A stretch of DNA of 64,000 nt from Lysobacterales bacterium (GCA_021648125.1 JAKITK010000012.1:1-64000), one strand, 5' to 3'. Positions 18,421-27,628 are shown, counted from the first letter of the stretch. A program made the numbers and translations. Notes: a model not told the origin generated them from the letters alone.

Positions 18421-19206
18421 TCACGGATCAGTGCGAACCAAGCGTACCAAGCGTGAGTCACTTCGCAGAGAAAAGAGATCACGGCCAGTATTGAAGCTGA
18501 CCATCCGTGCAATAGTCCCCTCACCACCCAGATGTGGTGAAGCTGTCCAATAACCAGATCCCATTGTATTTGGAAAGTAGTCCATATCTATTGTCGGGAT
18601 ACTCGAGAACCGTACCTGTCTGGAGTGATTGAGAATAGAGGTTAGTTCCGCAACTGTAGGTAGGCGCCAATTTGAGAATCCGCAAAAATTATTATCATTT
18701 GAGTTTGTGACCAAACTATTCCAGCTTGGATCAAAGTAGGTGCCTTTTCTCCCAGGATGCTCACGCCCGATGGCCGTTAACCCTCCCCATTGATAAACAT
18801 TGCCTCTGTTGTGAACCCCCGCAGAGTCAGTCTTGACTTCCCATACCAACTGGGTGACATTATCTTTCACACAAGCCCAACTGGTAGCGTTTGAGCTAAG
18901 TGGGTTCCCGTTAATATCCAATTTAGTGAAACTAAACCCGGCGTGTCCATCAGCATTGCTATTAGTTCTGGGGTCAGCATCTCGCCCTTGATGGCAGTCT
19001 TGGTCAGCGGATATGTTGCTAACGCAGGTCATACTCCCAGACGGTGGGCTATTCTGAGCCCAGTCTATACCGGTGTCGTTAAGGTTGAATTTGGTTAGAA
19101 CAACTGGAGCCATTTCGAAGCCATTAACAAAAATTTCGTTTTCAGCAGACGCAAGGCTACAGAAGGAAGTGATTAGTATGATGGCTGAAAAGTTTTTATA
19201 TTTCAT
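18421..19206 (-). CDS. Secreted Lcl/DUF1566 domain protein
   Basis: A 261-residue exported protein with a signal peptide (YKNFSAIILITSFCSLASA) followed at once by NEIFVNGFEMAP. The (V/I)(D/N)GFE motif also occurs at the C-terminus of the FG-GAP protein at 19865. The C-terminal half is a DUF1566 domain: VTQLVWEVKTD, NWRLPTVAELTSIL, YWTASPHLGG and a final RLVRLVRTD. It is the longer paralogue of the protein at 17759. The function is unknown; secretion to the cell surface is likely. Confidence 0.8.
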   Translation of the reverse strand: MKYKNFSAIILITSFCSLASAENEIFVNGFEMAPVVLTKFNLNDTGIDWAQNSPPSGSMTCVSNISADQDCHQGRDADPRTNSNADGHAGFSFTKLDINGNPLSSNATSWACVKDNVTQLVWEVKTDSAGVHNRGNVYQWGGLTAIGREHPGRKGTYFDPSWNSLVTNSNDNNFCGFSNWRLPTVAELTSILNHSRQVRFSSIPTIDMDYFPNTMGSGYWTASPHLGGEGTIARMVSFNTGRDLFSLRSDSRLVRLVRTDP

Positions 19207-19505
19207 GCTTCGGGTTCCACATTAATACGATTAGAGCAGGTTTATAGGGTAGGATGAGCCAAGCCAATACACAGTATTTTCCAATTAACAAATGAGTTTG
19301 AAACAGCTCAAATCGTTCAACCAGTATTATCCTGCTTGAGAATCAAGCAAAATAGCTTTTGCCTAGCTCATTGTAGGCGATCAGTAGCTTAATTATCACT
19401 TATTTCCATTGAACATTCATCCAAAATCTCAACACATACCTCATGTAAAGTCTTTTGTGGCTTAAATAGTGTTGCACTTGAAAGTTGAATTCAATCTGTC
19501 CTTTA
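19207..19505. other. Intergenic, nothing recognised
   Basis: Approximately 300 bases of AT-rich sequence upstream of the DUF1566 gene. No open frame, hairpin or repeat stands out. It should contain the promoter for the gene at 18421. Confidence 0.5.
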
Positions 19506-19509
19506 TTAT

Positions 19510-19810
19510 ATATTATACTCTAAACGGGGTTAAGCGACTGTAAATGGGTATTTGAAGCCTCGGTGTCAGCCTGTTTCAGTTGGCCTCTGGCTTTCTTTAA
19601 AGCTCGCAATAATTCGGCCCTTGCCAGCTGTTTTGTGGTAATGCTAGGGTGTCCTGCAATAACTAATAACTCGGTACTTAATAGCGGATCAGCCTGATGA
19701 TTGGCAAACTCTTCCAGGGTATGGCTTGTCGGTGAACAGCAGCCAAGCCAGTCATTGAGCACGCCATAGACCTGCACCAGCAAGTTACTTTTTCAAGCCA
19801 TACTCAACAA
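19510..19810 (-). pseudogene. BatD C-terminal fragment (partial duplicate)
   Basis: The translated 87 residues (VQVYGVLNDWLGCCSPTSH and, at the end, LLRALKKARGQLKQADTEAS) match the C-terminus of the intact BatD at 37807 over their whole length. The DNA similarity continues about 30 bases further upstream, where the frame is broken by a TGA, and downstream into the segment CTCTAA...GGTTAAGCGACTG past the stop. It has no start region and no promoter. It is oriented like the intact copy 18 kb away, so the two form a direct repeat around the accessory island. Confidence 0.85.
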
Positions 19811-19864
19811 AATTTATTGGGGCAGCTCAGTCTACCCCCTATTTCCCACCAGTTTCCCAGCCTG

Positions 19865-21523
19865 TTAATTAGGCTCAAAACCATCGATAAATATCTGCTC
19901 GATATTATCAACACTAAAAACATAGGCTGCCCCTGACAGTGGGGCTAAGTCATTCTCTTCATCACCATTTATTTCAGTGGTATTACTGTCTTCGTTTAAG
20001 GCGCCGATGAGCAGAGTGCTCGCAGATGCTGCCACGGCTACACCGAATTTATCCCCCTCGCCGGTATTTGAAGCTTTTATATAGGCTAGTGGCTGCCATA
20101 TTCCCGCTTCCCTGATAAAACTGTAGGCGGCGCCGGAACCATCGGCCAGGTTATTGCTGTCATCCTGGTTGATACCTACCGATTCGCTATCTTCCAGGCG
20201 TGATCCAACCAGCAGTAGGTCTCCGGAAACAGCTACAGAAAACCCGAACAGATCAGTGTTATCTGTATTTGAAGCCTTCAAGTAGGCTTGCTGAGTCCAA
20301 GTGGTGTTGGTCCTATTAAAGGCATAAGCAGCGCCTGAGCTGAAGGCTGAGTTATTAGTCCCTGTACCGTTAACTCCGGTGTCAGCGCTATCTTCAAAGT
20401 GTGCACCAACCGCTATAGTTTCCCCAGAAATTGCTACCGAAAACCCGAACCTGTCACTGGAATTAGAATTAGAAGCTTTAAGGTAGGACTGTTGTTCCCA
20501 GCTATTTACTGTACGGATAAATACATAAGCTGCACCTGATAAAGACGCAAGATTGTTGCCCTGATCACCATTTATCTGGGTGGCATTACTACCCTCATTC
20601 TGGGCACCTACAACTATTGTGTCTGCTGAGATCGCTACTGCATAGCCAAAGTAATCTGTGGTCTCAGCGTTAGAAGCCTTAAGATAAGCTGATTGTGACC
20701 ATTCGTCTCCGGTGCGAGTGAAAACATAAGCTGCGCCGGAGTCATCTGCTAAATTATCATCGGCATCACCATCAACAGTAGTAGCTGAACTATCTTCAAG
20801 GTATGCACCAACTACCATGGTGTCAGCAGAAACTGATACGGATTTTCCGAAGCGATCGTTAAACTCGGCATTCGAGGCTTTGATATACGCTTGTTGTGTC
20901 CATATACCTGCCGTTCTGGTGAATGCATAAACGGCTCCGGAGCTGCTTTCTTCATTGTTGTCCTGATCACCGAGATTTACCCCGGTACCATTCCCATCTT
21001 CATGTGGCGCACCAACGATAATGGTATCTCCTGATATTGCGACGGAAAAACCAAACTCATCACCACCCCCAGTGTTTGAGGCCTTTAGGTAAGCCTGCTG
21101 CTGCCAGCTATTACCACTACGGACAAATACATACACTGCCCCAGAATTAGAGGCTAAATTGTCACTACCATCACCGTTGTTTATACCAATAATATTGCTA
21201 TCTTCCAGCGATGCTCCAACGACCATGGTGTCACCAGAAATCGCTACGGAAATACCGAACCAGTCACTGGAGCCAGTGTTAGATGCTTTTAAATATCCCA
21301 GTTGTTGGATACCAGCATTCATAGCTTGAATTGACCTGTCCTTATTTAGATTGGACACAGTTTTGCTAGTATTTAACTTAGCTTCAGGTGTTATGGATAA
21401 CTGGGGGTCAGGTAAAGTTTTCCTCAATTGAGTGTGTTGCTGATTTGCGGAAATACCAGTTGAGGTAAATAATAAAATTGACACGCACCAACTCAATGCG
21501 CTCTTAGGAATAGTTGCTGCCAT
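19865..21523 (-). CDS. Secreted seven-repeat FG-GAP beta-propeller protein
   Basis: An exported protein with an N-terminal signal peptide and seven FG-GAP-type repeats of about 65 residues. Each begins Y(L/I)KASN, passes through DxFGxxVA(I/V)S and VVGAxxEDS and ends with SGAAYVF, the calcium-binding pattern of integrin-alpha-like propellers. Seven repeats would close one seven-bladed propeller. The protein ends with the motif IFIDGFEPN, similar to the DGFE motif in its neighbours. Such proteins act in adhesion or cell-surface binding. The repeats are about 195 bases at the DNA level and similar enough to suggest recent amplification. Confidence 0.88.
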   Translation of the reverse strand: MAATIPKSALSWCVSILLFTSTGISANQQHTQLRKTLPDPQLSITPEAKLNTSKTVSNLNKDRSIQAMNAGIQQLGYLKASNTGSSDWFGISVAISGDTMVVGASLEDSNIIGINNGDGSDNLASNSGAVYVFVRSGNSWQQQAYLKASNTGGGDEFGFSVAISGDTIIVGAPHEDGNGTGVNLGDQDNNEESSSGAVYAFTRTAGIWTQQAYIKASNAEFNDRFGKSVSVSADTMVVGAYLEDSSATTVDGDADDNLADDSGAAYVFTRTGDEWSQSAYLKASNAETTDYFGYAVAISADTIVVGAQNEGSNATQINGDQGNNLASLSGAAYVFIRTVNSWEQQSYLKASNSNSSDRFGFSVAISGETIAVGAHFEDSADTGVNGTGTNNSAFSSGAAYAFNRTNTTWTQQAYLKASNTDNTDLFGFSVAVSGDLLLVGSRLEDSESVGINQDDSNNLADGSGAAYSFIREAGIWQPLAYIKASNTGEGDKFGVAVAASASTLLIGALNEDSNTTEINGDEENDLAPLSGAAYVFSVDNIEQIFIDGFEPN

Positions 21524-21638
21524 GTTTCTTCTCTTTTTGGGTGAAGTCCGTTTCCCTTAGAGCAAAATACTAGCACAAAAAAGAGATTGACTAACTACCC
21601 GGGAGAATAGGGCTAAGGCTGATCTGTCCCGAATGGCA

Positions 21639-21676
21639 CTAAAAGCGTAGTAAACTGAGAAATACAGATAAAAAGG
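21639..21676 (+). repeat. Copy of the 5' leader of the Mrr-like gene
   Basis: The 38 bases starting CTAAAAGCGTAGTAAACTGA match 26963-27000 with four differences. At the second site the sequence is immediately upstream of the Mrr-like gene at 27009; here no gene follows. Just before it, GAATGGCACT matches the terminal repeat of the MITE at 36365. Confidence 0.6.
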
Positions 21677-21768
21677 GCCCAAATCCCGGGGCACAGTTTT
21701 GGGGATGTTCAATGTTTCCTGCATGTCGTGGTACAAGATCTGCTAAATAATTCAGTAATAGCTGAAAT

Positions 21769-21889
21769 ATTTATGCGATCGAATAAATTATCATAATATT
21801 TCAGTATAAATAACAAAACAACTGCGAACGCATAAATATGTTGCTAAAAGAGCTATTTAATGCTATTTTTATGCGAACGAATAAATTAT
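21769..21889 (+). promoter_or_regulatory. Three operator-like repeats upstream of the second hipBA
   Basis: Near-palindromic TTATGCGATCGAATAA (21771-21786) and TTATGCGAACGAATAA (21869-21884) are the outer copies. A third, GCGAACGCATAAATA (21824-21838), lies between them in inverse orientation. This is the kind of multi-operator arrangement through which HipB represses its own operon. The third copy overlaps the upstream ATG at 21860, which argues for translation from the GTG at 21902. Confidence 0.6.
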
Positions 21890-21901
21890 GGTGTAAATAT
21901 T

Positions 21902-22186
21902 GTGTCCATCAAAATTAATAACCTGCACGATTTAAGCTTTATCGCCAGAAAAGTCAGAAAAAAACAATCGCTAGATCAATCAACACTGGGTTTGTTATCT
22001 GGTAACGGTATTACTTTTGTTAGTAACTTCGAAAATGGCAAAGAAACCGTAGAGATAGGACGGGTGTTCAAATTGTTGGAAATGCTGGGTATCGATATAT
22101 ATCTCGATTTACCCCCTTCGATTTCGCAACAGGAGCAAGCAGTACTCCAGGATGATGTTAATAACTTAGCCGATTATTCAAAATAA
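21902..22186 (+). CDS. hipB: HipB-type HTH antitoxin
   Basis: A 94-residue XRE helix-turn-helix antitoxin: DLSFIARKVRKKQSLDQSTL, then GNGITFVSNFENGKETVEIG as recognition segment, then KLLEMLGIDIYLDLP. This is the HipB/Y4mF-like pattern. It is expected to bind and inhibit the following HipA and to repress the operon through the three repeats at 21769-21889. The GTG at 21902 is the preferred start because the ATG at 21860 lies before the third operator; the upstream start would add 14 residues. The stop overlaps the HipA start (TAATG), so translation is coupled. Confidence 0.82.
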   Translation: MSIKINNLHDLSFIARKVRKKQSLDQSTLGLLSGNGITFVSNFENGKETVEIGRVFKLLEMLGIDIYLDLPPSISQQEQAVLQDDVNNLADYSK

Positions 22187-23454
22187 TGCGCAAACTGAAT
22201 ATCTACATAAATGCAGATCAGGTTGGCGTATTGTCAGAAGAGAATGATATCTGGGCGTTCACCTACACACCTGGCTGGTTGAATAACCCGCAGAGTTTTC
22301 CTTTGTCTAGGCATATTGTTCTGGCAAAACAAAAACAGACCGATGGTTCTACGAGGCGCCATATTCAGTGGTTTTTTGATAATCTTTTGCCAGAAGAGGG
22401 TGCCAGAGATTTGCTCGCGCACGATGTAAAAGTTGCCTCGGCCGATGCTTTTGGTTTGCTGGAAGCCTGCGGAGCTGAGTCTGCGGGAGCAATCACATTA
22501 TTACTACCGGATAGCCACTTACCTGCTGGTAGTGTTATGCCGCTATCCAGAGAAGAGCTCAGCCGCAGAATTTCGCGCTTGCCCGATGCGCCCTTAAATG
22601 CGGATTCGGCAAAGCGAATGTCACTTGCGGGTGCACAGCATAAAATGTTGCTGATAGCGCATAAGGGTGATTTCCTGGAACCCATTGGTCAAATGCCATC
22701 TTCGCATATTTTAAAACCGGAACACTCAAAGCCGCATCTTTACTGGCAAACCGCAAGAAATGAATGGTTTGTAATGAACCTGGCTGCAAAGCTGGGTTTA
22801 AGCGTACCAAAAACCACCGTCAGTTATGTCCCTGAACCGGTTTACATCATCGAACGATTTGATCGAGCAGGCCACTACCCTGAACAAAGCCGCTTGCATG
22901 TACTGGATGGTTGCCAGTTACTCGGTTTAAGCCGGGCGGATAAATACACCCAAAGCGATGTAACGCAATTAAACGATTTCAGTAATATTTGTCGCAGCAA
23001 AGGCTTAGCCAAATTATCAATATTCAAATGGGCATTATTTAATGCATTGGTGGGTAATGGCGATGCCCACCTGAAAAACCTGAGCTGTTTTTTAGGCCCA
23101 AATGGCTTCGAACTTACCCCATTTTATGACCTGCTGTGTACAGCCATCTACAAGCAACAAGGAACCCATCTAAATGCTGAACTTTCTCAACCTATGGGCA
23201 ATGCAAAAACGCTGGAAGAATTAAGCTACCCAGACATTCTGGCGTTTGGGCGTAACTTGGGCTTAGCAGAAAAATTGTGTGAAAAAGAAATCAATAAAAT
23301 GCTGATGGATATTATTCCTGCTGCAGGCGAATTGTATAAACAAGTGCAAACCAATAACGACGGGAGAAATATTACCAGTGAATTAAGAATGCTGCGTGAA
23401 ATTATTGAGTTGGTGGTGAAAGAAATGGTGCATAGAGTTCAGGCATCAATTTAA
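22186..23454 (+). CDS. hipA: HipA-family kinase toxin
   Basis: Full-length HipA kinase of 422 residues with an N-terminal HipA-coupling domain (residues 1-105) and a kinase domain containing MSLAGAQHKM (145-154), the catalytic GNGDAHLKNLS (290-300) and YDLL (314-317). All catalytic Asp and Asn residues are present, so it is probably active. It is translationally coupled to the antitoxin. A nearly identical C-terminal third is repeated at 28.9 kb. It shares little sequence with the HipA at 227 beyond family motifs. Confidence 0.92.
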   Translation: MRKLNIYINADQVGVLSEENDIWAFTYTPGWLNNPQSFPLSRHIVLAKQKQTDGSTRRHIQWFFDNLLPEEGARDLLAHDVKVASADAFGLLEACGAESAGAITLLLPDSHLPAGSVMPLSREELSRRISRLPDAPLNADSAKRMSLAGAQHKMLLIAHKGDFLEPIGQMPSSHILKPEHSKPHLYWQTARNEWFVMNLAAKLGLSVPKTTVSYVPEPVYIIERFDRAGHYPEQSRLHVLDGCQLLGLSRADKYTQSDVTQLNDFSNICRSKGLAKLSIFKWALFNALVGNGDAHLKNLSCFLGPNGFELTPFYDLLCTAIYKQQGTHLNAELSQPMGNAKTLEELSYPDILAFGRNLGLAEKLCEKEINKMLMDIIPAAGELYKQVQTNNDGRNITSELRMLREIIELVVKEMVHRVQASI

Positions 23455-23700
23455 TTGTGGTTTGTCCCCGATTGATTTATGGAATCACTTAGATATCCAG
23501 CGTATCTGGTCCAGACCCTGACAGTGGTCGGTTTGCCGGGTTACAAAAGCTAAATCTGTCAGGATAAGCTATGGACTGAGTGATTTTAAAGACCGCTTCA
23601 ATGCGGCCAGATAATAGTGTTAGATTTTGTATTTCGTGTTAATTCAAAAGTGCTTTGATAATTTGATCTTGGTCTGTTCCCGATTTCCGCGAAGTCAGAA

Positions 23701-23874
23701 TGGGTACCACAAACGGGGTATCGCTCTTTGATTGAAGCAAAAATAGCGATCATGGATTATATTATTGGATATTACAGCTAGGTTCGGCCACATCAGCACA
23801 ATGATGGTAAAGCGCCTAATGTTACAGAAGCAGATTACTGGAATGAATACTATTCTGTGGCCAAAATAACTTGA
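23701..23874 (+). pseudogene. IS3-family transposase C-terminal remnant
   Basis: Reading in frame from 23701 gives GYRSLIEAKIAIMDYIIGYY, an internal TAG, then VRPHQHNDGKAPNVTEADY and a TGA at 23872. This is the end of an OrfB integrase core of the IS3 type, in which the YYxxVRPH motif is diagnostic. The N-terminal catalytic part is absent and one stop interrupts the tail, so it is dead. Confidence 0.65.
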
Positions 23875-23966
23875 CCACTACAATACTGCGTGAATAGCCG
23901 TAGCTACCTGTTTAGGTAGCTTCTGCTTTCGGAAAGTTAATAATGGGATGATTTTGGTGTGGCAGC

Positions 23967-25010
23967 TTAACCACAACACATGACAGGGAAAAATGAATTA
24001 CATTGCCTACTGGAACGTAAATTAACCCGATCCCCTGATACTGTACCGCTGCCGGGTGGGGTTTGATTCAATAGAATGGTCAAGGTAATACCATTTCCCA
24101 AATCACTCACATTCTTAAGCAAACCCTGGCAGGTATTGAACGTGGATTCGGATGTAGATCCTGAGCTATTGAAGTTATGATAAATCGTCCAGGTTTCCTG
24201 ATTGTTCACAGAACTCGCTATGTTACCTGCTGTAACTGCCCGCTCAACTTCATCAACGCTACAAAAATGAGCGTTACTGTTGGCCGGAAAAGATGAGATA
24301 CACATCAAATTAGCAGCTTGAGACCCGGTCTCTCCTCCAAATGAGAAGCTCCCGTTTGATGATTGGGAGCTAAAACCGATAACGGTAGGTGGAGGTGACC
24401 CCTGAGCGGCCAGACTAGTAATCTGCGCCTGTAAATCTGCAATTGATGATGTATTGGTAACCAAGTCGGCTTGGCTGGCAAAATCTGAGCTGTCTGAGCC
24501 ATCGAGTAAATCAGCATTCAGGTTAGAGCCTGGACCATCGACAATGTTAGTGCTGTCAATTGAATTGCTGGCGATATCATTGCCTGTAATACTACCATCG
24601 GCAATTTCACTGCTGCCAATCGCATCCAGCGCCACCATTTCAGCATGCAGCGCATACGGCGTTGCTGTCAACTTTTGACGTGGCAACAAGCTTTGAAAGC
24701 CACCTATACTAGCACCATCACGGACACTGATTTCCATCCACAGCTGCCCGATTGCAAAGGCTGAGGCTCCAAAATCCAGCTCTGTCGTAAAGATACCATC
24801 AGTCACAATGATATCCTCAAGAGTCACTAATCCTGCAACTGACAGACCACCTGAATCGGCATCAAATAATTCAAATGTCAAATCGTATTGGCCATTGGCC
24901 GGCATATTGCTTACCTGTAATTCGCCTTGGTAGGTAAAACTGGTTTCAATCAAACCAGCCATGGCTGTATTACAGATAAATAATAGAGATATCAAAATAA
25001 TTCTGCGCAT
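23967..25010 (-). CDS. Secreted protein with tail-fibre-like central region
   Basis: An exported protein of 347 residues with signal peptide MRRIILISLLFICNTAMA. The N-terminal domain (TYQGELQVSNMPANGQYDLT, then PRQKLTATPYALHAE) is of a type found in large secreted and phage-tail-like proteins. The central part has repeats rich in Ser, Asp and Gly (SSEIADGSITGNDIASNSID and NADLLDGSDSSDF), and the tail is Cys-rich (SSRQCNSFFPVMCCG). It is probably surface-exposed. It follows the 100-residue gene at 25102 in the same direction. No specific function is recognisable. Confidence 0.7.
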   Translation of the reverse strand: MRRIILISLLFICNTAMAGLIETSFTYQGELQVSNMPANGQYDLTFELFDADSGGLSVAGLVTLEDIIVTDGIFTTELDFGASAFAIGQLWMEISVRDGASIGGFQSLLPRQKLTATPYALHAEMVALDAIGSSEIADGSITGNDIASNSIDSTNIVDGPGSNLNADLLDGSDSSDFASQADLVTNTSSIADLQAQITSLAAQGSPPPTVIGFSSQSSNGSFSFGGETGSQAANLMCISSFPANSNAHFCSVDEVERAVTAGNIASSVNNQETWTIYHNFNSSGSTSESTFNTCQGLLKNVSDLGNGITLTILLNQTPPGSGTVSGDRVNLRSSRQCNSFFPVMCCG

Positions 25011-25101
25011 ATGGCTTTCCTCTTTTTTTTAAATATGAAGCTAAACATTGGTCGTCTTTTACTAGACAGTTCAGTTGAATAAGGCCTGTATTGGTGGGCT
25101 A

Positions 25102-25404
25102 TCAGGGATTCTCAAAACTATCACTGAATAATGCATCTGGAAGTGGTGGTGCGGTCCAGAATCCACCCTGAATGCGGTAAATACCGCCTTGTGATGACCC
25201 CGCATCGTGTTGAGCAATGGTACCTGTGAGCTGGAAGTTACCACCTATTGATAAGCCACCGCCGCCATCAAATGTCGATTTTCTGAGTTCAAATACATCC
25301 CCAGTAGAGAAAGCGGAGGAAGTTAGGCCGAGTAGTAGCGCAAATAGAAGAGTTCTATTAGCCCAGCGTTTAGTTCTCGAACATTGTTTATTTATTAAAT
25401 ACAT
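25102..25404 (-). CDS. Small secreted protein with DSFE tail
   Basis: A 100-residue exported protein with signal peptide (RTLLFALLLGLTSSAFS). The mature part has a glycine-rich beta pattern (FDGGGGLSIGGNFQLTGTIA, then SQGGIYRIQGGFWTAPPLPD) and ends LFSDSFENP. The terminal DSFE is related to the DGFE motifs of the neighbouring secreted proteins at 18421 and 19865. It precedes the 347-residue gene by about 90 bases in the same direction and is probably cotranscribed. Family not named with confidence. Confidence 0.6.
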   Translation of the reverse strand: MYLINKQCSRTKRWANRTLLFALLLGLTSSAFSTGDVFELRKSTFDGGGGLSIGGNFQLTGTIAQHDAGSSQGGIYRIQGGFWTAPPLPDALFSDSFENP

Positions 25405-25547
25405 GCTGAACCCCCTGTTTATTTATTAAATACATACTGAACCCCCATTCCCATCAGCATACATTAAAACTAGCTGATTTTCCACAGCAATTGACATGCG
25501 CGCATTGACTCATAATAGACTTGCAACCGAAATTTGAGGACTGTGAT

Positions 25548-25835
25548 GTGGGTAAAAACGAGCGTCAGGCTTATCTTAAAGTTATACTGGCCCGTTATAG
25601 GCGATCAAGGAAAAAGCAACGATCATCATTCGCAATGAATTATGTTCTGTCTGCGGGCATAACCGTAAATATGCCATTCGCTGTTTAAATCAGCGAGCTA
25701 AAATGACAAAAAGACGGCGCACAGGGCCGAAGCCAGTATATGCCTCCCCGAGTTGTTAACCGTTTTGAAGCATATCTGGTTTGCCACCGACCAAATGTGT
25801 TCAAAGAACTGGCGCTTTAATCTGGCCCCATTCTG
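25548..25835 (+). pseudogene. Integrase-core transposase N-terminal remnant
   Basis: A GTG at 25548 opens a frame reading GKNERQAYLKVILARYRRSR. A shift of frame then gives CSVCGHNRKYAIRCLNQ and RAKMTKRRRTGPKPVY, and a third segment reads LKHIWFATDQMCSKNWR. Together these match the N-terminal half of a large family of integrase-catalytic-region transposases. Frameshifts and stops show it is inactive. No terminal repeats were found around it. Confidence 0.6.
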
Positions 25836-26005
25836 TCCTGAATTCGGCTTTCCTTGGTCGGGTTTTTTTGAAACACCGGGGCAGCGTGAATAGATCGCTC
25901 ACGCGCATCCATGTGCTCCACGATCTACCTACACCCATGTAGGCAAAAAAAAACCACCTCAAGATACGAAGTAGTTAGTATTTTCTATCAAATTAAGCTT
26001 AGGTT
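25836..26005. other. Intergenic, palindromes only
   Basis: Contains CCTACACCCATGTAGG (25925-25940) followed by A9. For the flanking minus-strand gene the U-run would come before the stem, so it is not a valid terminator. No gene is seen. Confidence 0.4.
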
Positions 26006-26767
26006 CTACTTTGTCTCATTAAATTCAGGTAAATATTTCATCAAAGTTGAATGAGTATCTTTATAGCTATCGTTATGAACTTTAAGTAAGCTCTTCAACT
26101 CATCTTCTCCCATTTGGGTTTTCCTGGTTTCCCTAAACGATGGCGATGGGCCGTTCGTATCTGCCCGAGAACTAGCTGCAAACACTAGAGTTGCTGTATT
26201 AGGCTGGCTAAGTGCAACTTCAGCTGAAAGTCCATCGACAGCCTTGAAAGCACCTGCTCCTCGCAAAGTCTCGTGGATAATTCTAATGTCTTTAAAATCG
26301 CCCCATGATTCAGCATATATCTCTTGCAAGGTGAAGAATTTATCTTCTTTCCCTTCAGGCCAGTTTGGTATTTCAGAATCTGTTCTAGTTATAAAGCGCT
26401 CTGCATTTTCGATAAAAGGTGCGACATTTAAAGCCCAGAAGTCTGACAGCTCCTCGTCCCAGATACCTTCTATGGCATCCATATCGGCCCAGTTATGGTT
26501 AGCACTACGGGCGATATATTTTCCAGTGTCTGGTCCTGTCATAACAAGATACCATTGCCACTTGAAAGCTCTGGGTTTTTTGTTATAAAGCTTGTTAAAA
26601 TCTTTAATTGCATCTTTAAAGGCATCACCTTTGCCATCTACTATGTCCATTGTCCAGGCAATTGCGATGCCGTCAGTTCTCTCATCTTCAGCAGCAATTA
26701 CAGACAAGCTCATAAACATAGACAGTAGTATCAGGGTGAAGGCGACTCTAATATTGATTTGGTACAT
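26006..26767 (-). CDS. Secreted protein of unknown family
   Basis: An exported protein of about 253 residues with signal peptide (YQINIRVAFTLILLSMFMSLSVIA). The ATG at 26767 has a GAGGAG ribosome binding site; an in-frame ATG at 26800 lies upstream without one. The mature part shows two similar segments (AWTMDIVDGKGDAFKDAIKD, and later TATLVFAASSRADT...LKVHNDSYKDTHS) that might be paired alpha-beta ferredoxin-like folds, but this is weak. It is flanked by transposase remnants and is transcribed alone. Confidence 0.6.
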   Translation of the reverse strand: MYQINIRVAFTLILLSMFMSLSVIAAEDERTDGIAIAWTMDIVDGKGDAFKDAIKDFNKLYNKKPRAFKWQWYLVMTGPDTGKYIARSANHNWADMDAIEGIWDEELSDFWALNVAPFIENAERFITRTDSEIPNWPEGKEDKFFTLQEIYAESWGDFKDIRIIHETLRGAGAFKAVDGLSAEVALSQPNTATLVFAASSRADTNGPSPSFRETRKTQMGEDELKSLLKVHNDSYKDTHSTLMKYLPEFNETK

Positions 26768-27008
26768 GACTAACTCCTCCTTATCAGAAATGGTAATCAT
26801 TTCCTTTTCAACCCTAAGTATAAGAGAAATCTCAGGGTTTCACTAGCAATCCTGAATATAAATAGACCGCATAGAAATGCTTATACGCTGCAACACATGA
26901 GCTTGGGCTTAGTCTGCGGTGGTAATTTGGGGGCAGGCCACGATTGATTCTGCTTTAGTTTTCTAAAAGCATAGTAAACTGAGGAATACGGACAAAAAGG
27001 AAGGGGTT

Positions 27009-27524
27009 ATGGCACGAAGGTCTTCAATATTCAGCGATATTTCAAAATTACCCTGGCCGGTAGGGGTCATTTTAGCGGCTCTGTGCTATCCCGCTGCCAT
27101 ATACATTAAAAGTTACTTTGCGGCAGATACCATCACCGCTGGTTTTGGTATAGCCGCGACAAAAGTCTGGCCTTTATTCAGTGCACTATTCCTTATAGCC
27201 GCATTTGTTTCGTTTATGCATAACCGGAATAAAGCTGCGATTTTTAAATCCCATCGCTCCATAGAAAAAATCCGAAACCTGAGCTGGCTGCAATTTGAAC
27301 AATTTGTTGGTAGTTATTTCAAAGACCAGGGCTATATGGTAATAGAAACACCAGCGGGGCCTGATGGTGGGGTTGATCTTGTTTTACGAAAAGACGGCAA
27401 AAAAACTTATGTGCAGTGTAAACACTGGAAGACCTATAAAGTAGGTGTTGATAAAGTCCGGGAGCTCTTAGGTGCAATGACCGCCGGTGGTGCCGATCAT
27501 GGGGTATTAGGCTCTGAGGACTAA
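27009..27524 (+). CDS. Mrr-type restriction endonuclease, C-terminally shortened
   Basis: A membrane-anchored nuclease of the Mrr/restriction-endonuclease-like family. Two TM helices (about residues 15-35 and 48-66) precede the catalytic domain: NLSWLQFEQFVGSYFKDQGY, then TPAGPDGGVDLVLRKDGKKT, with the active-site D and QCKHWK. Both metal-binding pieces of the PD-(D/E)XK core (GGVDL and QCK) are present. Relatives usually continue for another 40 to 60 residues after GGADHGV; here the frame stops after LGSED, so the protein may be truncated. Its 5' leader is duplicated at 21639. It may act in defence against foreign DNA. Confidence 0.75.
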   Translation: MARRSSIFSDISKLPWPVGVILAALCYPAAIYIKSYFAADTITAGFGIAATKVWPLFSALFLIAAFVSFMHNRNKAAIFKSHRSIEKIRNLSWLQFEQFVGSYFKDQGYMVIETPAGPDGGVDLVLRKDGKKTYVQCKHWKTYKVGVDKVRELLGAMTAGGADHGVLGSED

Positions 27525-27628
27525 TCAATATTTTATCTTCGTATTGTCTGTAGGCGAAAAACACAGGTGTGACAGCAGCTAATACCTACCAAATAAAACA
27601 CAAGATATATAGAATGGAAGTTTTATTG

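Noticed and set aside
19865-21523. Regular repeats that might be read as a CRISPR or DNA tandem array
   Set aside because: Repeats are about 195 bases, in frame and code for FG-GAP propeller blades.
25925-25950. Palindrome followed by A9 as terminator for the gene at 26006
   Set aside because: On the minus strand the T-run precedes the stem, so it cannot act as a Rho-independent terminator there.
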